From: Meghimatium bilineatum | Lineage: Eukaryota; Mollusca; Gastropoda; Stylommatophora; Philomycidae | Direction: 5' to 3' | Length of the DNA stretch: 64,000 bases | Assembly: GCA_034231615.1 (NCBI GenBank) | Contig: CM067309.1 | Span: 39,587,627-39,651,626, forward strand | Shown here: piece by piece, positions 52,356 through 64,000 of the stretch | Position numbering within the stretch: the stretch's first letter is position 1 | How the letters are laid out: every line of letters begins with the position of its first letter | The notes under the pieces: generated by a model | The model's input: the letters and a program-made list of their open reading frames with translations, nothing else | The model's database searches: none | What the model was told of the DNA's origin: nothing | Program-made: the position numbers and the translations under genes

Positions 52356-53084
52356 ACACAGAAAGAGGCATTAGAATGAAAATCTGTCGAGAAAAATAAA
52401 ACATTTTTAACAGAAGATTAAACTATCAACACTCATACCCTTCGATATCTGCTGATGGTGACTGAGAAACCGTCGGTTTGTTCCGATATTAAAGACGCCG
52501 GTTCATAGCAACTGGTTGAGAACGGGATGACTCCTAGATCATAAACTGTTCCGTTGGTTGGTTGATTGCTGATCCAGCGGTCCATGGGCTCATGCCTTTT
52601 GACCTAATGCCATTAAATTGCATTATATTGCTGGGAAGTCTGTGGATTTTCGTCCCACCCCGGGACAGAGCCAGAGAATAACTATCACACCTCCAGGAAG
52701 GTAGGTTTCAACCTATGCACTGCTCCTAACCACTGTAGCCAAGATAGGGTTCACTGTGCTCATTTCCTGCCACCAATTGACTACTGGTTATGCCGAACTT
52801 CTCTATTGCTCCAGGCATGCAACCAAATGTTCAAGTCAAAAGGATTGTCACGTCCTGAGTCATTGTGCCTCTATGATGGGTTTCAGCCATAGGAAAAAAC
52901 AGTGATGTCAGTTTCCTCAACATATTTCAACTACAAGATAAAAGCATAATTGTATAGATGACATGCCATGAAGCTTCTCTAAGAAGATGATGATATTCCT
53001 CCTTCGCAAGCGAAGATGAGCATGGCATGAAAAAAATATTAAATGCGATGGGAAAAATATATATATATAATAATTAAAATTGGT
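52356..53084. other. No gene seen
   Basis: Unmatched sequence; 52950-52990 shares 'gtatagatgacatgccatga'-type words with R4. Confidence 0.45.
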
Positions 53085-53470
53085 AATTAACTAATTTGGT
53101 TTGTGAGTTCGTAGATGCTCGATGAGTCCGATTCGTGCACGGAAAGTTATATTGCAGTGCATGCAGGAGTGCTGAAGGTTCGGGGTAGGAGAATTTACGA
53201 ATTGTCCTTCCGCTTCTAACGCTTGTAGATTGCCCGCAGTGTTCTTTCTTTTTGAAATTTCATGGTGGCAGCAGTGATCTGGGTGTGCCATGCTGAGCGA
53301 TCAAGTGATGCAATCTTCCAGGAGCTAGGATCGATGCTGCAGTTCTTGAGAGAGTTTTTTATGTGATCCTTGAAGCGCTTTTTCTGCCCTCCACTTGAAC
53401 GTTTACCTTCGCACAACTCCCCATAGAATAATCTCTTTGGAAGGCGCTTGTCTGGCATACGGACGATGAA
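53085..53470 (-). pseudogene. LINE C-terminus with zinc-finger-like tail
   Basis: Minus strand IVRMPDKRLPKRLFYGELCE, GQKKRFKDHIKNSLK, then SCMHCNITFRARIGLIEHLR, a C2H2-like end. Confidence 0.8.
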
Positions 53471-53578
53471 AGAAGATAACCTCAATATAACGGCATGTCA
53501 TCCACTAAGGTTGTCTGTTGCATGGGTGGTATGTCTAGTGGGCCATTGGTGAGACCCACAGACGCAACCACATGCGTA
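53471..53578 (+). mobile_element. Dispersed repeat R4, partial
   Basis: Matches 115-215. Confidence 0.55.
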
Positions 53579-53894
53579 AAACTGTACCGTGTACAGTAAA
53601 TTGACTGGAGATGGAGATACTTATCCTGTCGCAGATGTAGGATAGCGGAGTGAATAGTACGATAAGTGAATTATGTAGAAATTAAACACCGAAAGATTAC
53701 GATCAGCAATATAAACTGAACTGGGCCACTTTAGATTCGTAGTTGTTGCACCTCTTACTCGTTAGTTCATGTTTGATTACCAGTTAAACCAGTTCAATCG
53801 AAACACGAAACATTTTAGACCACTATCTAGCATTAGCTAGACACTAGCATCAAGTGCCTTTAACAGACTGTCTAATATCTGGAAGTCAAAGTCA

Positions 53895-54245
53895 ATCAGC
53901 ACACGCACGAAAATGCGCTTATTTAATTCCTGCGTTATTCCGGTGCTATCATATGGATGTGAGAGCTGGAAAATCTCTTTATCTTCAGAAAAGAAATTAC
54001 TGAGTTTCGAGAACAAATGTCTTCGTAGGATAACTAACACTCATTGGAGTGGATTCAAATCGAATGATAATATCAGAGATGAGACACATCAAAATTTCAT
54101 CACAGATGTTATCAGAAAACGCCGTTGGTCCTACATCTGCATGTCCTAAGCGCAGAAATCAATAGAATACACCACCAATCTCTTAAATGGATACCTACAG
54201 GCAAAAGAACAAGGGGTAGACCAAACGAAACACAGAAGAACAATA
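53895..54245 (+). pseudogene. LINE C-terminal remnant
   Basis: Plus strand VIPVLSYGCESWKISLSSEK, LLSFENKCLRRITNTHW, IRKRRWSYI; post-RT domain, stop at 54147. Confidence 0.78.
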
Positions 54246-55015
54246 CTTAGAGCAAGTAACACTATTCGACTTTTTCTATTATTTTCATTGTCACTTTTTG
54301 TATACTTGGTATCGACAGTCAATGGAAACCACTGGACAAATTAAACAGCGTCACTTAAAAGGAGGATTTCCAATGGATCCAAGGACCGCATAATTGACGA
54401 AAGACTAAGTTCACTAGTCTCCTCTGGTTACCTGCATAACACACTTATTTAGCTGCAACGCTCTTGACATGATGTTCTAGCAGTCTTCACAATAATGCAA
54501 AAATGTGTAGCAAGATGATTTTATTAGGAAAATACCAATATCAAAGAAACGCACAATTTGACCATAATTTCAAAGCTGCATTTAGAATGGTTATTATAAC
54601 AATAAAAATTTTAATAATCTAGAAAAACATCAAACATTGAAAATCATTATTATATTCAATCCTCTCAGCTCCCATTTTGAAGTAAAAGTTGTCAACAATT
54701 ATGTAATATTCTTCGGTACTTTACTGGGATTAGTGCCCACATTTTTTTTAACGAAACAAACCATAATCTTGAAATGAGATCCTACATTATTTAATGACAC
54801 AAAATTATCAACAACAACGCATAAACTGAACTGCACGATTGATCAATATTCTAGTTACACAATGAAAGCCATCCCCCCCCACACCCTCCATTTTGTGAAT
54901 AAATAGAGTTTTTTTTCCAATGACGATACGAAAGCTGAATGAAACTGCGTATAATATTAAAAAGTTGGAATATGGACACGTTTCCCCGTAATGAACCTCT
55001 TCTTTCTTAATTGTC
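54246..55015. other. No gene seen
   Basis: AT-rich spacer. Confidence 0.5.
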
Positions 55016-55027
55016 AGATCATCATTA

Positions 55028-55300
55028 CGCTCGTGTGTTTCCGGGGCCCGAACGGGGAGCAAAGAATAGCAACACTGTTTACCTTCCACGCATGTTGTAA
55101 AAGGCGACTAAGGAGGTTATGGGATGGAGTTGGCTATCCCATCCCATATAGGGTCAGTGACCCAAAGCCATGCTGAAGTCAGATGTGTCAGGCTGAAATG
55201 CGCAGATATCGCAGTAATGCTGTAAACCATGACACAACGCATTCCGTTCTCCGGACTACATCCTGCCAATCTGCAGGAGTTTGAGAACGAACGCAGAAGA
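55028..55300 (+). mobile_element. Full-length SINE2 with 12-bp target duplication
   Basis: 273 bp flanked by AGATCATCATTA at 55016-55027 and 55301-55312. Near-consensus copy; sets the family's ends (CGCTCGTGTGTTTCCGG start, GAACGAACGCAGAAGA end). Confidence 0.88.
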
Positions 55301-55789
55301 AGATCATCATTATTTCATACAGAACATATTTATATGTGTTTTTATAGCCGCCTAAATATATCTTCAATTACATGAAGACTCACGGTTCTAGTTCTCTGTT
55401 GGTCGACAAACATTGTTTTTCAGTCCGTATTGGCGCTTTTTTCTGTTGTAGTCGCATTTCAAGCTCATATCGTTTATTCATGGACATGGACAACTAATCA
55501 TCTTCCTTAATTTCGTGTATGTACAGTTTCTCGTAAAGAGTTTACTTGTTGTTTACAGGTCCATGACTTTACCGCTTGATACAGTTGCACAGCTCGCCAA
55601 TATGTCAGCTCTGTCATTGCTTCGAACACTTGAATAGATAGGCAGAAAATGAATGTGAATCTTGCCAACTATCACCTTCCTCGTTGATAAAGTCAGTGTT
55701 ACTGAACAAATCGTTATCATATTTCAGATCATGCGCATCAAATCACTGAGAATGTAGACATAAATTGTACTTAGTGTCACCATCATCCA

Positions 55790-56168
55790 GTTCCAGACAC
55801 TAGTCACGGGTAGTTCACCATACTAGCAATCTACAGAGTTGTCATTACGCAAGGTTAGTTCCTTGTATTAGCAGCTCACAGAAATATCACTAGCTCACCA
55901 TTTATCATTATGCAAGGCTAATTCACCGCGTTATAAACTCACAGAGGTGTACCTATACAAAGCTGATTCACCGCGGTATAAACTCACAGAGGTGTACCTA
56001 TACAAAGCTGATTCACCGCGGTATAAACTCACAGAGGTGTACCTATACAAAGCTGATTCACCGCGGTATAAACTCACAGAGGTGTACCTATACAAAGCTG
56101 ATTCACCGCGGTATAAACTCACAGAGGTGTACCTATACAAAGCTGATTCACCGCGGTATAAACTCACA
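55790..56168. repeat. 45-bp satellite block A (five uniform copies plus decayed ones)
   Basis: Uniform part 55931-56167: AAAGCTGATTCACCGCGGTA and 'taaactcacagaggtgtacc'. Left edge is decayed monomers. Confidence 0.9.
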
Positions 56169-56169
56169 T

Positions 56170-56330
56170 TGTTTTTTCTTCTTCTTCTGCGATTAATTTC
56201 CTATGCGCATAAGTCTATGCAGAAAGGTGGGCCACCTCCATGAATTCAGTCATCAGCAGAAGGTCCTCACGGTTGCCCCATAGCTTCATCTTCAGATCTG
56301 TCTCTTGGGGCCATATTCTAGTTCTCACGT
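56170..56330 (-). pseudogene. LINE C-terminal fragment
   Basis: 'ccccatagcttcatcttcag' and 'gatctgtctcttggggcc' correspond to 62255-62310. Confidence 0.45.
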
Positions 56331-56339
56331 CTTTGAAGA

Positions 56340-56680
56340 GTGGTCTGCAGAATGTGTTCAAAAGTCTGGGACCTAAAGTCAGTATTCTAAAGTCTGGGAC
56401 CTAAAGTCAGTGTTGTAAAGTCTGGGACCTAAAGTATGTGTTCTAAAGTGTGGGACCTAAAGTCAGTGTTCTAAAGTCTGGGACCTAAAGTCTGGGACCT
56501 AAAGTCAATGTTCTAAAGTCTGGGAACTGAAGTATGTGTTCTAAAAACTGGGACCTGAAGTCTGTGTTCTAAAGTGTGGGACCTAAAATCAGTGTTCTTA
56601 AGTCTGGGACCTAAAGTCTGTGTTCTAAAGTCTTGGACCTAAAGTCTGGGACCTAAGTCTGTGTTCTAAAGTCTGTTGAC
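56340..56680. repeat. About 28-bp minisatellite (12-13 copies)
   Basis: Core AAAGTCTGGGACCTAAAGTC with 'agtgttct' linker; some units lack the linker. Confidence 0.9.
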
Positions 56681-56734
56681 ATGGGCATACTGCTTAGCTT
56701 TACAATGGGGTTCTGTGGAAAATTGCTGCATATT

Positions 56735-57250
56735 CTCTGATTCATGTATGTTTGTATTTCCTTTTGATGAGAGTTTTTGCTTCAATCAATGATATTCTGT
56801 GCTGGAATTGTTTCTTTTTTGCACCTACTTTTACCAGTCTGTGAGCAGTCTCGTGCTGGAGTTGTTTCTTTTTTGCACCTACTTTTACCAGTCTGTGAGC
56901 AGTCTCATTTCCTTGATTCTTGATTAGAAACTGACCTCACAGCACTTGGGGCATTCCCATAAGTGCTCTGCCCTCTGTTCCGCCATCCGACTCGATGGTG
57001 TTTCGAGTCAAATGTCGCTGAAACAGACGTCGACATCAGGGCACAACTCTAACCCTTGCGACAGGTTTCTTTGTTGTTCCGTCCACCCACGCCGTGCCCG
57101 TAACTAGTTCAAGCACAACGTTGGCCTGTCGGAACAACATGGTAACTGTTATCGAAGGTTACGACTATGGAGTCTCATTTCTAGCAATTCCACAGTGTGC
57201 AGGGATCCCCTGCAGCACAACTTTATCGCTAACAGACAGTTGATTTAAAC
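56735..57250 (-). pseudogene. LINE RNase H remnant carrying an R4 insertion
   Basis: Minus strand AHCGIARNE at the right part; split at 56911/57171 by R4. Confidence 0.5.
56912..57170. mobile_element. Repeat R4, bounded by target duplication
   Basis: 259 bp flanked by AGTCTCATTTC at 56901-56911 and 57171-57181. The same family is seen at 1-215 and 53471-53578. Confidence 0.75.
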
Positions 57251-57785
57251 AGTTCTACATTTGTTTTTGTTAAGAGATCTGGTCATTTAGTTAACACTGT
57301 ACAAAGCTGGTTCACTACGATATATGGTCAGACATCCGCCGAAACCTGATGTGTCTGGCCATTGGCGCTAATCAAACGGCGACACAACGCATTTCCATTA
57401 TCTGGACTACATTCATAAAAGAGAGAATCAGCAGGAGTTTGAGAATGAACGCTGACAAAGAAGAGGATATGGTCGCATAGTTGACATTGTATACGGCTGG
57501 TTCGCCACGTTAAAATGTGACATAGTCGACACTGTAGAAAGCTGATTCTCCACGTTATAAGGTCACATAGTTGACACTGTAGAAAGCTGATTCTCCACGT
57601 TATAAGATCACATAGTTGGCACTGTAGAAAGCTGATTCTCCACGTTATAAGGTCATAGAGTGGACACTGTAGAAAGCTGATTCTCCACTTTATAAGGTCA
57701 CATAGTTGACACTGTAGAAAGCTGATTCTCCACGTTATAAGGTCATAGAGTGGACATTGTACAAAGCTGATTCTCCACGTTAGTT
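57250..57785. repeat. 45-bp satellite block B
   Basis: About seven copies of GAAAGCTGATTCTCCACGTT plus 'ataaggtcacatagttgac'; related to block A but diverged. A SINE3 copy interrupts it. Confidence 0.88.
57345..57470 (+). mobile_element. Short retroposon SINE3, internally deleted
   Basis: CCGCCGAAACCTGATGTGTC to GAATGAACGCTGACAAAGAAG; 'atatggtc' recurs on both sides. Confidence 0.8.
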
Positions 57786-57894
57786 CTCGGAGGTTGCAGA
57801 GGGACGAAAATACGCGTTATACTTCTTAAACTCATAGCTATAACTGGTTCTATCAACGCTGGTACAGAAGTTGATGGAGGGGTTCTCAGTCATG

Positions 57895-60800
57895 AAGATA
57901 CTCATTGATCTGATGAGAGATCATGAGAAAGTATTCATTAGTCTAATGAGATCATGAGAAAGTATTCATTAATTTGATGAGATCATGAGAAAGTATTCAT
58001 TAGTCTAATGAGATCATGAGAAAGTATTCATTAGTCTAATGAGATCATGAGAAAGTATTCATTAGTCTAATGAGATCATGAGAAAGTATTCATTAATTTG
58101 ATGAGATCATGAGAAAGTATTCATTAGTCTAATGAGATCATGAGAAAGTATTCATTAATCTAATGAGATCATGAGAAAGTATTCATTAGTCTAATGAGAT
58201 CATGAGAAAGTATTCATTAATCTAATGAGATCATGAGAAAGTATTCATTAATTTGATGAGATCATGAGAAAGTATTCATTAATTTGATGAGAGATCATGA
58301 GAAAGTATTCATTAATTTGATGAGAGATCATGAGAAAGTATTCATTAATTTGATGAGATCATGAGAAAGTATTCATTAATTTGATGAGATCATGAGAAAG
58401 TATTCATTAATCTAATGAGATCATGAGAAAGTATTCATTAGTCTAATGAGATCATGAGAAAGTATTCATTAGTCTAATGAGATCATGAGAAAGTATTCAT
58501 TAGTCTAATGAGATCATGAGAAAGTATTCATTAGTCTAATGAGATCATGAGAAAGTATTCATTAATTTGATGAGATCATGAGAAAGTATTCATTAATTTG
58601 ATGAGATCATGAGAAAGTATTCATTAGTCTAATGAGATCATGAGAAAGTATTCATTAATCTAATGAGATCATGAGAAAGTATTCATTAATTTGATGAGAT
58701 CATGAGAAAGTATTCATTAATTTGATGAGATCATGAGAAAGTATTCATTAATTTGATGAGAGATCATGAGAAAGTATTCATTAATTTGATGAGAGATCAT
58801 GAGAAAGTATTCATTAGTCTAATGAGATCATGAGAAAGTATTCATTAGTCTAATGAGATCATGAGAAAGTATTCATTAGTCTAATGAGATCATGAGAAAG
58901 TATTCATTAGTCTAATGAGATCATGAGAAAGTATTCATTAGTCTAATGAGATCATGAGAAAGTATTCATTAGTCTAATGAGATCATGAGAAAGTATTCAT
59001 TAGTCTAATGAGATCATGAGAAAGTATTCATTAGTCTAATGAGATCATGAGAAAGTATTCATTAGTCTAATGAGATCATGAGAAAGTATTCATTAATTTG
59101 ATGAGATCATGAGAAAGTACTCATTAATTTGATGAGATCATGAGAAAGTATTCATTAGTCTAATGAGATCATGAGAAAGTATTCATTAATCTAATGAGAT
59201 CATGAGAAAGTATTCATTAATTTGATGAGATCATGAGAAAGTATTCATTAATTTGATGAGATCATGAGAAAGTATTCATTAATTTGATGAGAGATCATGA
59301 GAAAGTATTCATTAATTTGATGAGATCATGAGAAAGTATTCATTAATCTGATGAGATCATGAGAAAGTATTCATTAATTTGATGAGATCATGAGAAAGTA
59401 TTCATTAATTTGATGAGAGATCATGAGAAAGTATTCATTAATCTGATGAGATCATGAGAAAGTATTCATTAATCTGATGAGATCATGAGAAAGTATTCAT
59501 TAATTTGATGAGAGATCATGAGAAAGTATTCATTAATTTGATGAGATCATGAGAAAGTATTCATTAATCTGATGAGATCATGAGAAAGTATTCATTAATT
59601 TGATGAGATCATGAGAAAGTATTCATTAATTTGATGAGAGATCATGAGAAAGTATTCATTAATCTGATGAGATCATGAGTAAGTATTCATTAATCTGATG
59701 AGATCATGAGAAAGTATTCATTAATTTGATGAGAGATCATGAGAAAGTATTCATTAATTTGATGAGATCATGAGAAAGTATTCATTAATTTGATGAGATC
59801 ATGAGAAAGTATTCATTAGTCTAATGAGATCATGAGAAAGTATTCATTAGTCTAATGAGATCATGAGAAAGTATTCATTAGTCTAATGAGATCATGAGAA
59901 AGTATTCATTAATCTGATGAGATCATGAGAAAGTATTCATTAATTTGATGAGAGATCATGAGAAAGTATTCATTAATTTGATGAGATCATGAGAAAGTAT
60001 TCATTAATTTGATGAGATCATGAGAAAGTATTCATTAGTCTAATGAGATCATGAGAAAGTATTCATTAATTTGATGAGATCATGAGAACGTATTCATTAA
60101 TTTGATGAGATCATGAGAAAGTATTCATTAATCTGATGAGATCATGAGAAAGTATTCATTAATTTGATGAGAGATCATGAGAAAGTATTCATTAATTTGA
60201 TGAGATCATGAGAACGTATTCATTAATTTGATGAGATCATGAGAAAGTATTCATTAATTTGATGAGAGATCATGAGAAAGTATTCATTAATTTGATGAGA
60301 TCATGAGAACGTATTCATTAATTTGATGAGATCATGAGAAAGTATTCATTAATTTGATGAGAGATCATGAGAAAGTATTCATTAATTTGATGAGATCATG
60401 AGAAAGTATTCATTAATCTGATGAGATCATGAGAAAGTATTCATTAATCTGATGAGATCATGAGAAAGTATTCATTAATTTGATGAGAGATCATGAGAAA
60501 GTATTCATTAATTTGATGAGATCATGAGAAAGTATTCATTAATTTGATGAGATCATGAGAAAGTATTCATTAGTCTAATGAGATCATGAGAAAGTATTCA
60601 TTAATTTGATGAGATCATGAGAAAGTATTCATTAATTTGATGAGATCATGAGAAAGTATTCATTAGTCTAATGAGATCATGAGAAAGTATTCATTAATTT
60701 GATGAGAGATCATGAGAAAGTATTCATAAATTTGATGAGATCATGAGAAAGTATTCATTAATTTGATGAGATCATGAGAAAGTATTCATTGATCTGATGA

Positions 60801-61505
60801 GATCATGAGAAAGTATTCATTAATTTGATGAGATCATGAGAAAGTATTCATTGATCTGATGAGATCATGAGAAAGTATTCATTAATTTGATGAGATCATG
60901 AGAAAGTATTCATTAATCTGATGAGATCATGAGAAAGTATTCATTAATTTGATGAGAGATCATGAGAAAGTATTCATTAATTTGATGAGAGATCATGAGA
61001 AAGTATTCATTAATCTGATGAGATCATGAGAAAGTATTCATTAATCTGATGAGAGATCATGAGAAAGTATTCATTAATTTGATGAGATCATGAGAAAGTA
61101 TTCATTAATCTGATGAGATCATGAGAAAGTATTCATTAATTTGATGAGAGATCATGAGAAAGTATTCATTAATTTGATGAGAGATCATGAGAAAGTATTC
61201 ATTAATCTGATGAGATCATGAGAAAGTATTCATTAATTTGATGAGAGATCATGAGAAAGTATTCATTAATTTGATGAGAGATCATGAGAAAGTATTCATT
61301 AATTTGATGAGAGATCATTAGAAAGTGTTCATTTATTTGATGAGATCATGAGAAAGTATTCATTAATCTGATGAGATCATGAGAAAGTATTCATTAATCT
61401 GATGAGATCATGAGAAAGTATTCATTAATCTGATGAGATCATGAGAAAGTATTCATTAATCTGATGAGATCATGAGAAAGTATTCATTAATCTGATGATA
61501 TATGA
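57895..61505. repeat. 31-bp minisatellite, about 115 copies, 3.6 kb
   Basis: Unit GATCATGAGAAAGTATTCAT plus 'taatttgatga', 'tagtctaatga' or 'taatctgatga'; some units have two more bases (gagagatc). Variants are clustered: 'gtctaatga' dominates 57930-59090, 'atttgatga' and 'atctgatga' dominate after about 59200. It decays after 61500. Confidence 0.97.
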
Positions 61506-61589
61506 TAAAGTAGTCATTTATTTGATAATGAGGCAGTATTCATTAATTTGATGGGAGAATTACAAGATATTAATTGATTTGTTGAGAGA

Positions 61590-61890
61590 AAACTGATTAT
61601 TAACTGATTTGATGAGAGAATGAACTGATTATTAACTGATTTGATGAGAGAATGAACTGATTATTAACTGATTTGATGAGAGAATGAACTGATTATTAAG
61701 TGACTTGAAAAATAAAACTGATTATTAAGTGACTTGAAAAATAAAACTGATTATTAAGTGACTTGAAAAATAAAACTGATTATTAAGTGACTTGAAAAAT
61801 AAAACTGATTATTAAGTGACTTGAAAAATAAAACTGATTATTAAGTGACTTGAAAAATAAAACTGATTATTAAGTGACTTAATGAAACAA
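61590..61890. repeat. 30/31-bp tandem repeats, two types
   Basis: About four copies around GAATGAACTGATTATTAACT, then six copies of ACTTGAAAAATAAAACTGAT plus 'tattaagtg'. Both share 'aactgattattaa'. Confidence 0.92.
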
Positions 61891-62029
61891 TGAATTGATT
61901 AACGTTCTATCTAACGACTACCAAACACAAATTAGTTAGACATATAGCAAGACGTTGCACCTTTTACGAAGATCTTATTTGCAAGTTGAGAGGTGAGAGG
62001 TGAGAGCAAGAAATAGGCAGAGATAATTC

Positions 62030-62165
62030 TTCTATGTTCTCAAACTCCTGTAGGTCATCAGGATGTAGTCCAGAGAACGACATGCGTTGTGTCGTGGTTT
62101 ACATATATATATATATTAGATATGTGCGTCGTTCGGCCTAGTTCATCAGCATCATTATCTTCTTC
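62030..62165 (-). mobile_element. Short retroposon SINE2, 3' half
   Basis: 'tctcaaactcctgtaggtca', 'gagaacgacatgcgttgtgtc', followed by an AT microsatellite. Confidence 0.7.
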
Positions 62166-62184
62166 TTCTTCTGCGTTCAGCATC

Positions 62185-62929
62185 TGTTGTCGTGTTATAT
62201 TGTCAGGCCTGTCGTCAGAGCAAAGTCCACTGTCTTCTCCAGGTCAGAGCGACTGCACCATAGCTTTTACCTCAAATCTGTGTCATCTGGTCAGGTCTGC
62301 TGTCTCTGGTCTTTGTATGTTGCGCAATCCTTAAGTATGTGGTCAGGAGTCTGGGTTACGGATCCACATGGACATTCATCTGTGTATGAGATCCTCAATC
62401 GGTAAAGGTGACCCAACAGTCTGCAGTGGCCTGTTCTAAGGCGAAATATTGTTGTCTGTTGATATCTTTGGAAGAGATGTAATGCATCATGTTCGTATTC
62501 CACTTCCATTTATTTCTTCCACTTCTATTTATTTCTTCCACTTTGCAGTGTATGTGTTGCGCATTATTGTTTTTACTTCTCCGTAAGACAGTGAATCTCT
62601 GTGTTGTTCCATTTCACTTCCTCTTTTTGACAGAGCATCCGCTTTCTCATTTCCCATGATTCCACAGTGTGAAGAACAATTGAAGAACAATTGTTGGTAA
62701 TTGTTGGTAATTTGGTAATCCATTGAAGAACAATTGTTGGTAATTTTTGGATCTATCTCAGCTCATGTCTGATGTTGTACAGAAGGCTTTCGTTTCTGTT
62801 GCTCTGGATTGATTAAAGTAGGGATATGCAATCTGTGAATATAGCTATCTTCTTTGGTCTTAGCAGTCCTGGTTTGGTGAAGACATTTAATGCTTGGTAG
62901 AGTGCAACTGCTTGTTATCTAAAGTTGGA
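62185..62929 (-). pseudogene. Jockey-like LINE RNase H and C-terminus remnant
   Basis: Minus strand in order: QALNVFTKPGLLRPKKIAIF, NCSSHCGIMGNEKADALSKR, then FRLRTGHCRLLGHLYRLRIS and ECPCG. Short local duplications around 'gaacaattgttggtaa' (62675-62750). Continues after the SINE3. Confidence 0.8.
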
Positions 62930-63090
62930 ATTCCTCCGAAGACGGATGTGTCGGGCCATTGGCGCAAATAAAACGGCACCACGATGCATTTCCATTCTCT
63001 GGACCATACCCTGCTGGAAATCTAGTAGGTCCATTGTCCTGCTGCAAGAGAGATTCAATGGGAGTTTGAGAATGAACGCTGAAGAAGATA
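62930..63090 (+). mobile_element. SINE3 with 10-bp target duplication, inside a LINE remnant
   Basis: Flanked by TAAAGTTGGA at 62920-62929 and 63091-63100. Body from CTCCGAAGACGGATGTGTCG to GAATGAACGCTGAAGAAGA. Confidence 0.88.
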
Positions 63091-63164
63091 TAAAGTTGGA
63101 GGAGTATTTCCCGGTTGGAAAAGCTTTTGATATTGTCTTCAAGTCTTTCAATCTTAGGCCTAGT

Positions 63165-63335
63165 TCGGCCTAGTTCATCTAACTTCAGAATAATTTCTGA
63201 GCCACTTTGACCATCATTGGGATGGTACAGCCAACTCCCACCATCCAAATATCCTTCGTCGTCTAATACGAAATACATGCTAAGGCCACAATGTTTTGGT
63301 ATTCGTTGCCTCCATTTCTGGCCACGGCAACACTG
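63165..63335 (-). mobile_element. Short retroposon SINE2, 5' half
   Basis: 'tgagccactttgaccatcat', 'ggtacagccaactccc', 'tattcgttgcctcc'. Confidence 0.6.
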
Positions 63336-63384
63336 GAGTGACTGTGGACGTATTAAAATATATGACATATTTTTTTAAGACGTT

Positions 63385-63800
63385 CAATCAATCAACCAAT
63401 CAAGTGCCATGCTAAGTGACGTAGGCGATCAGGCTTCTCCACAACTCTCTGACTTTTGTGTTGGTTGGTGTTTTCTTTTTGCGCTACAGTGACAACCAAT
63501 TCAGAAATTTCTGTCTGGCTTCCTCTGTCTCTTCTCCCCATGATCTTTCCAGCGGTTACTAAATGTTCAAGTTTCATATTTCTCTTCACATATCCTAAAA
63601 TCTTGATTGTCTGCTTAAAATTTATGCTATAATTTGTCACTTTACTCCAACATCTCTGAGAACCTCTACGTTAGTTTTCTTGGCTGTCTATAGAATTTTC
63701 ATCATTCTTCTTTAAAAAAATCACATATCAGTTGCCTCCAGCTTATCTCGGGCACTGTTGTTTACTGTCCATGCTTTGCTTCCATAAAATAATGATTGAC
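63385..63800 (-). pseudogene. LINE C-terminal remnant
   Basis: Minus strand: IKILGYVKRNMKLEHLVTAG then KIMGRRDRGSQTEISEL and 'cgcctacgtcacttagcatg'. Ends in a SINE/LINE-like 3' segment. Confidence 0.65.
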
Positions 63801-63837
63801 TCAATATAACATCCTAGTACCAGAACTCGTGTCTACA

Positions 63838-63896
63838 TTGATATCACTCCACTGATATCACTCCACTGATATCACTCCACTGATATCACTCCACTG
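63838..63896. repeat. 14-bp tandem repeat x4
   Basis: GATATCACTCCACT copies, last one changing to 'gga'. Confidence 0.9.
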
Positions 63897-64000
63897 GAAT
63901 AGAATATTTTGAAGACGTTAGTTAAAGATAAAATATAAGTGCGCCGAACAAGAAGTAAGCAATAGTACAAGCGATAAAGAGACACAATGAGAAGAACAAA

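Overview
This is a stretch of animal nuclear DNA. Genes are split by spliceosomal introns, and non-LTR retrotransposons, short retroposons, DNA transposons and many minisatellites lie in and between them. No bacterial, viral or organellar gene organisation is seen. The repeat mix (several short retroposon families with GAA-rich tails, tRNA-headed SINEs, jockey/CR1/RTE-like LINE remnants) and the divergence of the two host genes from vertebrate proteins suggest a lophotrochozoan, probably a gastropod mollusc. That placement is an inference.

Two real multi-exon genes can be rebuilt from reading frame, splice sites and intron phase, and they face each other. (1) A flavin-containing monooxygenase (FMO) on the + strand, seven coding exons from 10831 to 27988, about 645 residues. 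It has the FAD motif, the FMO identifying motif, the NADPH motif and a C-terminal membrane anchor. (2) A SPATA22-like meiotic recombination gene on the - strand, nine coding exons from 49433 down to 36707, about 515 residues. Its N-terminal PLFN-type motif and C-terminal domain resemble vertebrate SPATA22. A 24-bp coding minisatellite sits in its large third exon.

Layout: 1-5900, LINE and SINE debris and a 62-bp tandem repeat; 6204-7518, a nearly perfect 60-bp satellite; 8160-10450, minisatellites and two hAT-type MITEs; 10831-27988, the FMO gene, whose longer introns nearly all carry a minisatellite; 28000-36700, intergenic retroposons, LINE remnants and minisatellites; 36707-49433, the SPATA22-like gene; 49770-54250, stacked LINE remnants; 55790-57785, a 45-bp satellite split by insertions; 57900-61500, a 3.6-kb array of a 31-bp unit; 61590-64000, more tandem repeats, a LINE RNase H remnant and short retroposons.

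Most unusual points: the FMO exon 1/intron 1 boundary is amplified as seven in-frame 72-bp copies, each with its own 5' splice site. An intact Tc1/mariner-superfamily transposase with a very long second-D-to-E spacing sits inside a minisatellite that grew from one end of a short retroposon. Several retroposon families can be bounded exactly by target-site duplications.
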